64,000 nucleotides of DNA from Candidatus Aminicenantes bacterium UBA1061 (GCA_002316315.1 DCDG01000018.1:1-64000), one strand, 5' to 3'. Counted from the stretch's first letter, positions 17,349 to 27,235 are shown. Notes: a model not told the origin generated them from the letters alone. Made by a program: numbers and translations.

Positions 17349-18131
17349 TCAGTCCTGAATAAGGTACTCTTTAAAAGTAAATAATAGAGCGGCCAGAGCC
17401 AGGAAGACAGCAGTAATCAGGACCAGAATCAACACAGCCAGCCAGTCGGCGGTTGGCTCCAACCTGATAAAGAGGAAACTCAGCCGGCCAGAGGCCGAGG
17501 AATATTGAGGAAGAAGAGATTTCAAATAATGGACAATGGATAGTTTCTGGGTGGTGCCAGGGAAATACTGAATGATATTTTCCCAGCCGAAACCGAAAGC
17601 CAGTCCAAGTAAAATCGGCCTGGCCAACCAGGTACTGAGAAAAGTAAAAAACGACAGATAGGCAGCCAGACCCAGCAGCAAGACCAGTGCATAACGGACT
17701 ATTGTCCAGATATCCTGCAGCTGAAAATCACGGTCAAGATTGAGAATAAAGTAGGAAATAAGCAAAGTTGAAACCAGCATGATAGAAGTGACGGCCAGCG
17801 ATGACAGGTATTTGCCAATAATAATTGAGGCTCTGGACAACGGTCGAGAAGAAAGATAGGGCAAAGTCTTACCTTCGACTTCTTCACTGACAATTGACGT
17901 TCCATAAAAAAGAGCCAGAATGACGATTAAAAACTGCAGGAAAAAAACCATCAAGATATTCTGGAATATAATCTGCCCGCTTTCTGTCCATTGACCGGCC
18001 AGCCGGTAAAACCTGATAATCAGGGCCAGCAGAATAGAAGCTGAACCCAGCAGAAAAAACATCTTTGCTCGCGAAGATTTCTTTTTCAGAAAATAATAAA
18101 ACGAAAAGACTCTCTGTATTTCAGGCTTCAT
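17349..18131 (-). CDS. ABC-2 type transporter permease (second pair)
   Basis: 260 residues with six hydrophobic helices. The central motif EVEGKTLPYLSSRPLSRASI matches the amphipathic coupling region of ABC-2 permeases of the NosY/GldF kind. It follows the ATPase gene by one base and is the last gene of a four-gene minus-strand operon. Together with the ATPase it should form a membrane exporter or an envelope-acting complex. No substrate is implied by the neighbourhood. The first 15 residues are soluble and basic, and the start ATG follows GGGAAATAAG. Confidence 0.83.
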   Translation of the reverse strand: MKPEIQRVFSFYYFLKKKSSRAKMFFLLGSASILLALIIRFYRLAGQWTESGQIIFQNILMVFFLQFLIVILALFYGTSIVSEEVEGKTLPYLSSRPLSRASIIIGKYLSSLAVTSIMLVSTLLISYFILNLDRDFQLQDIWTIVRYALVLLLGLAAYLSFFTFLSTWLARPILLGLAFGFGWENIIQYFPGTTQKLSIVHYLKSLLPQYSSASGRLSFLFIRLEPTADWLAVLILVLITAVFLALAALLFTFKEYLIQD

Positions 18132-18132
18132 C

Positions 18133-19059
18133 TTATTTCCCTACCAGATAATCAAAAACAGCCTGCAGATTATCATCGGGTGAAGTAATCTCATCAATGA
18201 TGACAGGCAAAGTGAGCACCATCTCATTCAGCCGGTTAAAAAAACGATCCCGATCGTGAGTTTCAAATACCACCGCTTGCTCCAGAGGTTCGAAGGCCAT
18301 CTTTAGAACGTAATCCTCGGCAGCCAGGGTTTGAGCCAGCTGGCGGAACTGAGGTGATTTTACTCTGATCATGTGGGGATGCGTATCAATCAAGTCCCTG
18401 ATGAAATAAATATCTCCGCGAGCAATGATTTTACCCTGGTGAATGAGAATAATCTCTGAGGTCAAAGCTTCGACCTCCGGCAGAATATGGCTGGAGACAA
18501 CAATGGTTTTCCCGCTGTTCTTAAACTCCTTGATCAATTTTATGATGCGCCGCTTGCTGAGCGGATCAAGGCCATTTAAAGGCTCATCTAGAATCAGGAC
18601 TTCTGGATCATGAGCAATAGCCTGAGCTATCTTAATTCGCTGTCTCATCCCCCGGCTATAGCTTCTAACCTTCCGGTCAGCCACGTCGGTCAGCTCCACC
18701 AGCTCCAGAGCCTGCCTGGCTCTCTGCTCGCCTTCAGCAGAACTAAATCCGTAGAGAGAGAGAAGCCCTGCTAAAAATTCGAAACCGGATAGCTCTTCAT
18801 AGAAAGCATCATCCTCAGGGCAGAAACCGAGTCGCCGAAAAATATGACGGTTGTTCCAGACTTTCTCGCCGAAAATTCTGGCTTCCCCGATATTAGTCTT
18901 CAACTGGCCGGTTATTATCTTCATAAAGGTTGACTTACCAGCTCCATTAGGACCAAGTAAGGCGGTTATTCCCTGGTTGATTTCCAGGTTGAGGTCACTG
19001 ATGCCAAGGACATTGCCATACCAGCGCGATAGATTTCTGGCTTCAATCACTGCCGTCAT
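18133..19059 (-). CDS. ABC transporter ATP-binding protein (second pair)
   Basis: 308 residues. Walker A is GPNGAGKSTFMK near residue 42, the Q-loop follows, the signature is SYSRGMRQRIKIAQAI, Walker B is VLILDEPLNGLDP and the switch His is in VVSSHILPEVEAL. The extra C-terminal 90 residues are typical of ABC-2 exporter ATPases (CcmA/NatA type). Its ATG overlaps the stop of the upstream permease by 4 bp, preceded by GAGGTG. It is a paralogue of the ATPase starting at 20839. Confidence 0.9.
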   Translation of the reverse strand: MTAVIEARNLSRWYGNVLGISDLNLEINQGITALLGPNGAGKSTFMKIITGQLKTNIGEARIFGEKVWNNRHIFRRLGFCPEDDAFYEELSGFEFLAGLLSLYGFSSAEGEQRARQALELVELTDVADRKVRSYSRGMRQRIKIAQAIAHDPEVLILDEPLNGLDPLSKRRIIKLIKEFKNSGKTIVVSSHILPEVEALTSEIILIHQGKIIARGDIYFIRDLIDTHPHMIRVKSPQFRQLAQTLAAEDYVLKMAFEPLEQAVVFETHDRDRFFNRLNEMVLTLPVIIDEITSPDDNLQAVFDYLVGK

Positions 19060-19928
19060 TTGATCACCTCTACCCCTCTGACTTTATGCTTGACTACCAG
19101 ATAGGAAAGAAAACAGAAAACACTGATGAGTAGAAAGGACAGATACCAGGGATAATCATAAGGCGGTTTAACCAAAAAGAAGCCAGCTGCCACCTGCTTC
19201 AGATTGGCGGCCATGGAAAAAAGGGCCGAGAAAGGAGAACGGAAAATGACAGAGAAAATACCTCTCAAAATTTCAGAAAAAAAGTAAAACCCGAAGATAA
19301 TTGAAATGACATAATTACGGTTGTTGCTTAAAGATGAAGCCAGAAGAATAAAGGCGGTAAAAAACAGGATCATAAACAACGAAAAAGCCAGAATAGACAA
19401 AATCAGCCAGGGATATTCCAAAAAGAAGGCGAAACTGCCGGCAAACAGCAATTTGAGAATATAGAGCAAGACAGCCGGAACCAGAGTCAGAGTACCAACA
19501 AAAAAGATGACCACCCCGGCTTTGCCCAGCAAATAGTCGGCTTTGGTCAGCGGACGGGCGAAATAGAGTTGAACTGCCTTATGCCGGAAATCATCGGCCA
19601 GCAAGCCCGCGCCACCCATGGACATCAGAATCAAAATGGCAAAATAAAGTAGATCAAGCGTCAGGTAAGATTTAAAAAAATTAGGATTGACCTGTAACAG
19701 CTTATCGCCTCCCTGAGCGATAAATTTAAAATCCTCCAATCTTTCTGAAATATAGATAATAGCCGCATATATCATGGCCGGCAGGAAAGAAAAGGTATAA
19801 CCAAGTTTAAAGTGCTTGCGCCCGAAGGCCAGCTTGATACCAGTTCTGGTAATCGGCCAGAAGGCACGAGGCCTGTCCAGGAACTGACCATCCCAGTGAT
19901 GATAACCTTTCTCTCTTATTGAGCTCAT
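19056..19928 (-). CDS. ABC-2 type transporter permease (first pair)
   Basis: 290 residues. A soluble start (IREKGYHHWDGQFLDRPRAF) precedes six or so hydrophobic helices, with the ABC-2 motif DDFRHKAVQLYFARPLTKAD between helices 2 and 3. The start ATG shares its first base with the stop of the upstream ATPase (TGATG); a TTG at 19931 is the alternative. It pairs with the ATPase starting at 20839, and the second pair follows at once, so two heterologous ATPase-permease modules are encoded by a single transcript. Function beyond transport is not evident. Confidence 0.83.
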   Translation of the reverse strand: MSSIREKGYHHWDGQFLDRPRAFWPITRTGIKLAFGRKHFKLGYTFSFLPAMIYAAIIYISERLEDFKFIAQGGDKLLQVNPNFFKSYLTLDLLYFAILILMSMGGAGLLADDFRHKAVQLYFARPLTKADYLLGKAGVVIFFVGTLTLVPAVLLYILKLLFAGSFAFFLEYPWLILSILAFSLFMILFFTAFILLASSLSNNRNYVISIIFGFYFFSEILRGIFSVIFRSPFSALFSMAANLKQVAAGFFLVKPPYDYPWYLSFLLISVFCFLSYLVVKHKVRGVEVIK

Positions 19929-20839
19929 CAATCAACCCCCACCACCCGGGCAAACAAATCTTCAAGTCTGCTCTGACTGCGAGCAAACTGCCTGATCTGG
20001 ACACCATTTCTGGCCGCTGCTCTGAATATTTCCATCTGATCAAAATCAGGTGGTGTATAGATCTTGATCAATCTGTCCTCGGTTTCTTCCAGCCGGCAGC
20101 CGGCCGCCTCCAGCTCCAGTCTAAAAGCAGGCAACTCACCTTTAATCTTCAGTTCGTACAACCGGTAATTGATCATCTTCAGATCTTCTATCCGTCCACT
20201 GGCAGCAATCTGACCTTTATTAATGATAACCATGTCAGTACAGATGGATTCTATGTCATCCAGCAGATGAGAACAGAGAAGCACGCTGATGTCTTTACTG
20301 CTGGCTATTTCCCCGATTAATTCCAGAATATCCTGTCGGCCGGCTGGATCCAGATTGGCAGTTGGTTCGTCCAGAAAGAGCAGCTTTGGATCATGAACCA
20401 GAGCCTGGGCCAGCTTCAAACGCTGCCGCATGCCGGAAGAATAGGTCTCAACCAGCCGGTAACGGGATTCTCCCAGACCAACATAGAAGAGAACTTCATG
20501 GGCTCTTTTCATTGCTTCCTGGCGGGGCATGCCGGACAATTCCCCTAAATAGGCGGTAAAAGAAACGCCATCCATCCCCGGGATATAACAATCATCTTCT
20601 GGCATATAACCGACCCGCTGTCGAATAAATTTCTGTTCCCGTCTTAAATCATAACCAAGCACCTGGCCATCACCCTCATCCGGAGTGAGAAAACCAAGCA
20701 TAATCTTGAGCAAAGTGCTTTTCCCGGCTCCATTGGGCCCGAGGAGCCCGGTCGCCCCCTCGTTTAAAACTAGGCTAATACCACTCAGGGCTTTGACTGG
20801 CCCATAAGAAAAATGAATGTTTTTAAGTTCAACCTTCAT
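19928..20839 (-). CDS. ABC transporter ATP-binding protein (first pair)
   Basis: 303 residues. Walker A is GPNGAGKSTLLKIMLG near residue 36, the signature is TYSSGMRQRLKLAQAL, Walker B is LLFLDEPTANLDP and the switch region is VLLCSHLLDDIES. The remaining C-terminal region of about 85 residues is the small mixed domain typical of ABC-2 exporters. It is the first gene of the four-gene operon. A 224-bp divergent region separates it from the S9 peptidase gene; no convincing promoter for this side could be fixed there. Its ribosome site is weak. Confidence 0.9.
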   Translation of the reverse strand: MKVELKNIHFSYGPVKALSGISLVLNEGATGLLGPNGAGKSTLLKIMLGFLTPDEGDGQVLGYDLRREQKFIRQRVGYMPEDDCYIPGMDGVSFTAYLGELSGMPRQEAMKRAHEVLFYVGLGESRYRLVETYSSGMRQRLKLAQALVHDPKLLFLDEPTANLDPAGRQDILELIGEIASSKDISVLLCSHLLDDIESICTDMVIINKGQIAASGRIEDLKMINYRLYELKIKGELPAFRLELEAAGCRLEETEDRLIKIYTPPDFDQMEIFRAAARNGVQIRQFARSQSRLEDLFARVVGVD

Positions 20840-21001
20840 CGGCCCAGCTTTAATTCTTTTTTGTTATTTACGAAAAACCCTTATCCTTGGTTCACATTTT
20901 AAGCTCTTATTTTAGCATTTTTCGCAGGAAATAATATATTCAGCCCGAAAAAGACCGTTAGGCCAAATAAACTTTCCAACTGACCACCTGCTTTTTATTG
21001 C

Positions 21002-21031
21002 TTTACCTGAAATATCTTATTTGTCTATAAT
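21002..21031 (+). promoter_or_regulatory. Predicted promoter of the S9 peptidase gene
   Basis: TTTACC (21002-21007) and an exact TATAAT (21026-21031) are 18 bp apart. The leader would be about 26 nt and contains the GGGAGG ribosome site. Confidence 0.55.
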
Positions 21032-21063
21032 GCTCGAGTATCCAATAAAAAGCGGGAGGAAAA

Positions 21064-23124
21064 ATGAAAATCAGAAAGAAAGAAAAATTGCTGGCCTGCT
21101 GGCTGGCCCTGGCCATTTTCTCTGTACTCAGTTTGAGTCAGGCGGCGGTGGCAGAGAAAAAGGCTCTGACCTTTGGCGACTTTATCAAAATTAAACGGTT
21201 GTCTGACCCAGAACTCTCTCCTGACGGCCAGCAACTGGCTTTCGTGGTTACCGTTCTGGATCTCGAGAAAAACAAGGGCAATAGTGATATCTGGATTGTG
21301 CCGGCTTCAGGTGGGACAGCAACGAGCCTGATTTCCAGCCCCGCTGCAGACTTTTTTCCGCGCTGGTCACCCGACGGGAAAAGACTGGCTTTTATTTCTA
21401 CTCGCAGCGGCTCTCCCCAGATCTGGGTCAAAACCCTAGCTGGAGGTGAAGATAGAAAATTGACTGATTTTCCGGCCGGGGTGGGCTCCTTTAGCTGGTC
21501 AAAAAGCGGACGCTATTTACTCGTTTCGAGTGCCGTTTTCCCGGAGGCACCTGACCTCGAAACCAGCCGTCAGTGGCTCGAGGCCGCAGAAAAAAACCAG
21601 GTTAAAGCCAGAATCTACGACCATTTGCTTTACCGTCACTGGAACAGCTGGTTTGATGGCACCCGCAGCCACCTCTTCCTTTTTCCTCTGGACGGTGGTC
21701 AACCGGTTGATTTAACTCCTGGCGACTATGATACCCCGCCCATGGCTCTGGGTGGAAATCTTGACTTTAGTCTTTCCCCCGATGAAAAAGAAATTGCTTT
21801 TGTCCGTAATACCGACCCCGAATTCAGGCTGGCTCTCGGAACCAATAATGACATTTTCTTAACTGACACTGGAGCCCGGGCCAGCGAAAAATTGACAGTC
21901 AGCCGGGCAAACGACATTGACCCCAAATATTCACCTGACGGACGTTATTTAGCCTACCGCGCCATGAGCCGCCCGGGTTTTGAAGCTGATAAATTAGCTC
22001 TCATTCTTTATGACCGTCAGAAAAAAAGCATCATTAACCTGACAGAAAATCTCGATTATTCTCTGAACGAATTCATCTGGTCACCAGATAGTCAGACCAT
22101 CTATTTTCTAAGTGAAGAAAAAGCCAGAACAGCTCTCTTCGCCTTAAAACTGGCTACTGGAAAAATTGAGAAAATTTTAGCAGGTCAGATGGTCAGCAGT
22201 CTTCAGATTTCTCCCGATGGTAAAACTATTTATCTGGTGAAACAGACCCTCAACCATCCAAATGATATCTATTCGTTTGACCTGAAAACCAGGAAACTAA
22301 AACAATTAACTGACATCAATGGTGAGCTGCTGGCCGGTTTGGAGATGAATCCAGCTGAGGATTTTTATTTTGAATCAGAGGGCGATAAAATCCATGGCCT
22401 GCTTCTCCGTCCGCCTTTCTTCGATTCAGCCAGAAAATATCCTCTGCTGCTTTTAATTCATGGCGGACCACAGAATGCCTGGCAGGATGAATTCCATTAT
22501 CGCTGGAACGCTCAGATGATGGCCGCTCCGGGCTATGTTGTGGCTCTGGTCAACTTTCACGGCAGCCCTGGCTATGGTCAGGCCTTTACCGATTCAATCA
22601 GCGGCGACTGGGGAGGGAAACCCTATCATGACCTGATCAATGCTGTTGATTACCTGCGGGAAAACTACGCTTTTATTGATAAGGACAAACTGGGGGCAGC
22701 CGGTGCATCTTACGGCGGCTATATGATTGACTGGATTGAGGGCCAGACAGATATTTTTGATTGCCTGGTCAGCCACTCTGGCGTCTTCGATCTCCGCTCA
22801 GAGTACGGAGCCACCGAAGAACTCTGGTTTCCAGAATGGGAATATCGTGGAACACCCTGGAGTCAGCCCGAGATGTACCAGAATTTTTCTCCGAGCTTTT
22901 ATGTCAGGGATTTTAAGACACCTTGTCTGGTCATTCACAGTGCCAATGATTTCAGAGTCCCCTTAGAGCAGGGTTTGCAGTTTTTCACTTCGCTGCAGAG
23001 GATGGGTGTTCCTTCTAAGTTTCTCTATTTCCCGGATGAAGATCATTTCATTCAAAAGCCACTTAACGCTGAACTCTGGTGGAGGACCGTTCTCGACTGG
23101 CTGGCCACCTATTTAAAAAATTAG
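21064..23124 (+). CDS. S9-family peptidase, acylaminoacyl-peptidase-like, exported
   Basis: 686 residues. The signal peptide spans LLACWLALAIFSVLSLSQAA and cleavage is likely at AVAEK. A TolB-like propeller (repeats such as SPDGKRLAFISTR) covers about residues 35-400. The C-terminal hydrolase contains HGGPQNAWQDEF (oxyanion), Ser in GAAGASYGGYM, Asp in HSANDFRVP and His in PDEDHFIQK. It should hydrolyse short or acylated peptides in the periplasm. GGGAGGAAAA directly before ATG fixes the start. It is a distant relative of the DPP4-like enzyme at 13444, so this region encodes two exported serine peptidases as well as an M23 enzyme. Confidence 0.9.
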   Translation: MKIRKKEKLLACWLALAIFSVLSLSQAAVAEKKALTFGDFIKIKRLSDPELSPDGQQLAFVVTVLDLEKNKGNSDIWIVPASGGTATSLISSPAADFFPRWSPDGKRLAFISTRSGSPQIWVKTLAGGEDRKLTDFPAGVGSFSWSKSGRYLLVSSAVFPEAPDLETSRQWLEAAEKNQVKARIYDHLLYRHWNSWFDGTRSHLFLFPLDGGQPVDLTPGDYDTPPMALGGNLDFSLSPDEKEIAFVRNTDPEFRLALGTNNDIFLTDTGARASEKLTVSRANDIDPKYSPDGRYLAYRAMSRPGFEADKLALILYDRQKKSIINLTENLDYSLNEFIWSPDSQTIYFLSEEKARTALFALKLATGKIEKILAGQMVSSLQISPDGKTIYLVKQTLNHPNDIYSFDLKTRKLKQLTDINGELLAGLEMNPAEDFYFESEGDKIHGLLLRPPFFDSARKYPLLLLIHGGPQNAWQDEFHYRWNAQMMAAPGYVVALVNFHGSPGYGQAFTDSISGDWGGKPYHDLINAVDYLRENYAFIDKDKLGAAGASYGGYMIDWIEGQTDIFDCLVSHSGVFDLRSEYGATEELWFPEWEYRGTPWSQPEMYQNFSPSFYVRDFKTPCLVIHSANDFRVPLEQGLQFFTSLQRMGVPSKFLYFPDEDHFIQKPLNAELWWRTVLDWLATYLKN

Positions 23125-23141
23125 CAAATAGGCTGGCTGCC

Positions 23142-24068
23142 TTAAAATTCAATTTCCAGCAGAGCTAAGGGATCGATGCGGGCTTCGTTGATTTTGGCTG
23201 CCCAGTGAAGATGCGGCCCGGTCGAAAGACCAGTTGAACCAGCCAGCCCAATAACCTCACCCTGCCTGACCATTGCTCCCCTTTTAACCAGGAGTTTCGA
23301 CATATGGCAGTAAACCGTATAAAGGCCGAGACCATGATCGATGATAACCGTATTGCCTGAAAAATAGAGGTTAGAGGCCAGCACTACCCGCCCATCGTTA
23401 GCCGCCCTGATTGGCTGGCCGGAGGCAATAGCAATATCAACCCCGGCGTGAATCGAATGGGGCACATTATTATAAATTCTCTGCTGGCCAAAATTAGGGG
23501 CAAGCTGGCCACCGCAGGGCAGCTCGAACTTTCCCTGCGCCAGCCACTCGGGGCTGGTCTGCCCGTAGATCTGAGCAAGAATTTCAGCTTCTCTCTTAAT
23601 TCTTTCCTGAACTTCCTGCGGCGGATGAACATATTTGGGATCAACGGTCAGTTTCTTTTTAGGGAAATCCCTGGCCATTATTTCCAGGTCTGCTTGAATT
23701 TGATCCTTTTCTGACCCGCCTGACCAGAGAGAAATAGACAAAGTCTCCCGTCCAGGTTTCACCCCCAGATCAAGACCAAGAAGCAAGAAATCTGCCTGTC
23801 CGAGCCTGGCTTTTAACTCATAATGTTCACCGCGAAAATCAATGATCGCCAGCTCGCTTTTTTGCTCCACCCAGGTCAGAACGAGCAGTTCACCTGGTTG
23901 GATTTTTCTGGCTTTAAGCTCAAATAAATCACCACTTCTTGCTCCCAGCTGAATAACCTCAGCCCTGGCCGGGAGTGCCACACAGACAGCCAGATAAAAG
24001 AGCAGGCAAAGAGAACTACAGGCAGTTTTAAAACTTAATTTCTGAAAATTCAAGTTATGATCAACCAT
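23142..24068 (-). CDS. M23-family peptidase (LytM-type), exported
   Basis: 308 residues. A signal peptide ends near LPARAEVIQ. An N-terminal beta domain (residues 35-150) precedes a LytM/lysostaphin-type domain with HSIHAGVDIAI (Zn ligands His and Asp), TVYCHMS and GPHLHWAAKI (HxH). The active-site set is complete, so it is likely an active endopeptidase on peptidoglycan cross-links. GAGGTG seven bases before ATG sets the start at 24068; a TTG two codons earlier is less likely. Its stop lies 17 bp from that of the S9 peptidase. It is possibly co-transcribed with the D-aminoacylase gene 58 bp upstream. Confidence 0.87.
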   Translation of the reverse strand: MVDHNLNFQKLSFKTACSSLCLLFYLAVCVALPARAEVIQLGARSGDLFELKARKIQPGELLVLTWVEQKSELAIIDFRGEHYELKARLGQADFLLLGLDLGVKPGRETLSISLWSGGSEKDQIQADLEIMARDFPKKKLTVDPKYVHPPQEVQERIKREAEILAQIYGQTSPEWLAQGKFELPCGGQLAPNFGQQRIYNNVPHSIHAGVDIAIASGQPIRAANDGRVVLASNLYFSGNTVIIDHGLGLYTVYCHMSKLLVKRGAMVRQGEVIGLAGSTGLSTGPHLHWAAKINEARIDPLALLEIEF

Positions 24069-24126
24069 AATCAATCACCTCTAACTTCTGATCAGCCTTT
24101 TAGATTTATTTAACTTATTTTTATTA

Positions 24127-25848
24127 TCAGATGACCTGGCCTCGCCCATCGTTTCTTAAGATCTTACCCGGTAGCTCGCCCGTAATCTGTCCCTGATCCA
24201 CCACCAGTTTCCCGTTGACCAGAACATAGGGTATGCCTTCCGGATAGTGGTGAGGGTCTGACCAGGTAGCTTTATCCTGAATTTTATCATAATCAAAAAG
24301 GACCAGATCAGCCAGATAACCGGGCTTGACCAATCCTCTTTGCTTAAGGTTAAATCTTTCAGCGGGAAACCCGGTCATTTTTCTGATCATCGTTTCGAGC
24401 GGCAAAACTTTTTCTTTTCTGACATACAGGGCTAAGGCCCGGGGAAAAGTGCCATAATATCTGGGGTGAGGTTTACCTCTGGACAAAGGTCCGGTAGTTG
24501 AAGCTACTTCTCCGTCAGAGCCAAGACAGGTAAACGGCTGCTGAAGTATTTTTTTCAGGTTATCTTCACTCAGCCCGAAACAAACCATTGACACCTGACC
24601 CCGCTCTTCCAGCAGCAGGTCTCTAATAAATAAAAACATGTCAGCCTGGTTTCTTATTTTAGCGGCCTGTTCGAGGTCCAGACCTTCTAACTGGCGGTTT
24701 TTTTCTGTTTCAACTGAGGCAATCAAAACCTTATTCCAGGACCCAAGATTGCTTTCGGCCTGATTAATGGCCTCCCTTAACTTTGGCTCAAGTTCGGGCG
24801 AGCGCAATCTATTCAAAAAATCCTCATTTTTGCCTTCCCTGACCCAGAGAGGGAAAAATATACTCAACCCGGTTGACCAGGCAGTATAGGGGTAAACATC
24901 AGCCGAGAAATCGACTCGGCGGGCCCTGGCCTGATTCAATTTTTCTAAAAGCTCGTCAATCAGTGGCCAATTTCTGCGAAAGCCAATTTTAAGATGGGAG
25001 ATTTCCAACCTGACCCCGGCCTGCTCAGCTATGTTCAGAGCTTCATCAACTGCTGGCAGGACTTCATCTTCTTCGTCTCTCATATGGGTAGCATAAACCC
25101 CCTGGCTTTCCCTGAGAACCTTCATAAGATCGATTAATTCACCGGTTGAGGCAAAGCTACCGGGTGCATACTCAAGGCCAGTGGAAATCCCGATGGCACC
25201 CTGCTTCAAAGCCTGGCTGGCCAGTTGCTTCATTCTGTCCATTTCCTCGGGTGAGGGCGGCCGGTTATTATAGCCTACTACCGCCGCTCGAATGGTTCCC
25301 TGCCCAACGAGAGTGGCAAAATTTACGGCCTGGCCTTTTTCCTCCAGCCTCCGGAAAAAGCCGGCCAGGTCATGCCAGTCAACTCTAAGTCCGAACTCCC
25401 GGCTTAGATACTTGTCTTCATCTTCAAGCATGGCGGGAGTAAGTGGATAGCGGCTGGAACCGCAATTGCCTCCTATGACCGTGGTCACCCCCTGTTTGAT
25501 CAGTGAATCGGACGTCGGACAGACCAGAAGCTCAATATCGGTATGATTATGAACATCAATAAATCCAGGGCTCAAGCAGAGATCCTCAACCAAAAGCTCC
25601 CGCCGGCCACTTTTTTTCCCAATTGTCCCTACCTCTTTGATAAATTGACCACTGATCCCAACATCGGCCCGGAAGGGCGGCTGTCCGCTGCCATCAATGA
25701 CTAGAGCCTGCCTGATGACCAGATCATAATCACTTTCCGCCTCTTCCAGGCGACAACCTGGCGAAAACACGCTCAAGCAAGAGGCACCTAAAAAGCCCCA
25801 GCTGGCTCTTTTTAAAAATTCACGCCTCGGGATTAACTCTTTTTTCAT
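24127..25848 (-). CDS. N-acyl-D-amino-acid deacylase-like amidohydrolase, Tat lipoprotein
   Basis: 573 residues. The N-terminus combines a twin-arginine motif (IPRREFLKRAS) with a lipobox (VFSPGCR), which suggests a Tat-exported lipoprotein. The amidohydrolase core shows LSPGFIDVHNHTD (metal ligands), GGNCGSSRYP, ISTGLEYAPG, YATHMRDEED, EISHLKIG and CLGSDGEV, as in D-aminoacylases and D-glutamate deacylases. The closing segment DLVLFDYDKIQDKATWSDPH is typical of the family. It would release D-amino acids from N-acyl derivatives outside the cytoplasm, which suits its M23 and S9 peptidase neighbours. Substrate choice is inferred. Confidence 0.87.
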   Translation of the reverse strand: MKKELIPRREFLKRASWGFLGASCLSVFSPGCRLEEAESDYDLVIRQALVIDGSGQPPFRADVGISGQFIKEVGTIGKKSGRRELLVEDLCLSPGFIDVHNHTDIELLVCPTSDSLIKQGVTTVIGGNCGSSRYPLTPAMLEDEDKYLSREFGLRVDWHDLAGFFRRLEEKGQAVNFATLVGQGTIRAAVVGYNNRPPSPEEMDRMKQLASQALKQGAIGISTGLEYAPGSFASTGELIDLMKVLRESQGVYATHMRDEEDEVLPAVDEALNIAEQAGVRLEISHLKIGFRRNWPLIDELLEKLNQARARRVDFSADVYPYTAWSTGLSIFFPLWVREGKNEDFLNRLRSPELEPKLREAINQAESNLGSWNKVLIASVETEKNRQLEGLDLEQAAKIRNQADMFLFIRDLLLEERGQVSMVCFGLSEDNLKKILQQPFTCLGSDGEVASTTGPLSRGKPHPRYYGTFPRALALYVRKEKVLPLETMIRKMTGFPAERFNLKQRGLVKPGYLADLVLFDYDKIQDKATWSDPHHYPEGIPYVLVNGKLVVDQGQITGELPGKILRNDGRGQVI

Positions 25849-26346
25849 TGATTTCTCTATCTTTTTAAAATAATAAATCAGACTGACTTTATCAAGTTCA
25901 AAGAACGCCTAAGATAAGGCTATGAATTTTCAGGCCAGAGGGCCAAATTTAGCCCGGGGAAAAATTAAAATAACAGGATGTCTGGAAGCAGCAATAGACA
26001 TAGTTATTAAGGTGGCGCAGTTTCTACTACACTCTTGAGGATCGTTGAGGTCGGTGACCTGATGGCCAAGGTGATGGAACCCTCCTCCGCTACGGAACCA
26101 GGAGAATCCGGACACCTGATCCGTTTTTGGTGTATAATTTCTCCGATATTAATTTCCGGGTCGTCTTTGTTATATTATTCAATCGGGCCAGAACCAGTCG
26201 GCCACCATCTGTTGCTGGAAAAAACTCACTCTGGCAGGCTGGGGCCGGCCAGTAAGATTTTGACTATGTCTGCCAACGGGTCAAAAAGAGCGAAATATAA
26301 TAAAAGGGAAGGGTTTCTATTATCTAAATCAGGCAAGTGAATCAGG
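25849..26346. other. 498-bp region without a recognised gene
   Basis: It lies between divergent genes. The left part is AT-rich and could hold the D-aminoacylase promoter (minus-strand TTGATA, 17 bp, TATTTT near 25870-25895, weak). The block at about 26010-26130 is clearly GC-richer, contains a hairpin AGGTC-GGT-GACCT near 26047, and has a minus-strand frame without a normal start that ends in two TAA codons. It could be a gene relic or a structured RNA. No known riboswitch or tRNA pattern was recognised. Confidence 0.35.
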
Positions 26347-27207
26347 ATGAAAGAGGTAAAGGAAACTTTTTCTACCACTGCTTGCCGCCGGGAAACTATC
26401 ATTTTTTTATTGAGCTTTCTGATCTTTCTGGCTTCTATAAGGGTCGAAGCACGGCCACCAGAGGTGGCCGACCGTCTGAATGGCGCCTTTCTCAAGCAAC
26501 TCCTGGCCGACACTGGCGAGATTATTACCTCACCCACCAGGTGGGCAAAAGACGACTGGCTAACTTTTAGCCTCAGTCTGGCCACCAGCTGTGCCTGGTG
26601 GTCAGTTGACAATTCCATCCATGAGTGGATTCACGACACTCATCATCCAGGCTTGACCTCTGTGTCTAAAGTTCTTTCTGGTGCCGGCCATCCTTTGAGC
26701 CTCATAGGAATATTCTCAGCGGGTTATCTGGCCGGAGAGCTGACTGGCTCTTCATCACTTAGGCAGACTTTCCTGCTGTCAGCCGAGAGCTTATTGATCA
26801 CTGAACTTTTTGTACAGGCTGGCAAAATAGCTATCGGCCGGGCCAGGCCCTATACTCTCGAAGGTTCCAGTTCATTTCATCTGTTTACCCTTAAGGGAGA
26901 TTGGCAGTCTTTTCCCTCAGGCCATAGTTCGGCCGCCTGGGCCGTGGCCACTACTATTGCCTCAAGAACTAAATGCATTTATTTGAAAGTCTTACTTTAC
27001 AGCCTGTCAGCAGGCATTTCACTCTCCAGAGTCATTCTCGATAAGCATTTCGCTTCAGACATTGTAGCCTCCAGCCTTCTTGGCTATTATATCAGTCAAA
27101 AAATTGGTCATAAAACTGCCAGTCAGGTGAAAGAACCTGATCAGCCAGCTGTCTCTCTATCTGTCGCTCCAGGTTTGATCTCCTTGAACCTGAGTTACCA
27201 GTTTTAA
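26347..27207 (+). CDS. PAP2-family phosphatase, membrane or exported
   Basis: 286 residues. A hydrophobic N-terminal helix (TIIFLLSFLIFLASI) ends near VEARPP. The three acid-phosphatase motifs are complete: KIAIGRARPY, the active SFPSGHSSAAWA and SRVILDKHFASDIV. Several further hydrophobic helices and a final beta-strand-like tail (ISLNLSYQF) are present. PAP2 enzymes dephosphorylate lipid phosphates such as undecaprenyl pyrophosphate or phosphatidic acid. The terminal Phe after alternating hydrophobics could even be an outer-membrane-type C-terminus, but this is speculative. The ATG at 26347 has only a weak ribosome site, and no better start exists before the signal helix. Confidence 0.85.
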   Translation: MKEVKETFSTTACRRETIIFLLSFLIFLASIRVEARPPEVADRLNGAFLKQLLADTGEIITSPTRWAKDDWLTFSLSLATSCAWWSVDNSIHEWIHDTHHPGLTSVSKVLSGAGHPLSLIGIFSAGYLAGELTGSSSLRQTFLLSAESLLITELFVQAGKIAIGRARPYTLEGSSSFHLFTLKGDWQSFPSGHSSAAWAVATTIASRTKCIYLKVLLYSLSAGISLSRVILDKHFASDIVASSLLGYYISQKIGHKTASQVKEPDQPAVSLSVAPGLISLNLSYQF

Positions 27208-27235
27208 CCTGTTCTTTATTCTGATGGTTGGTGAT

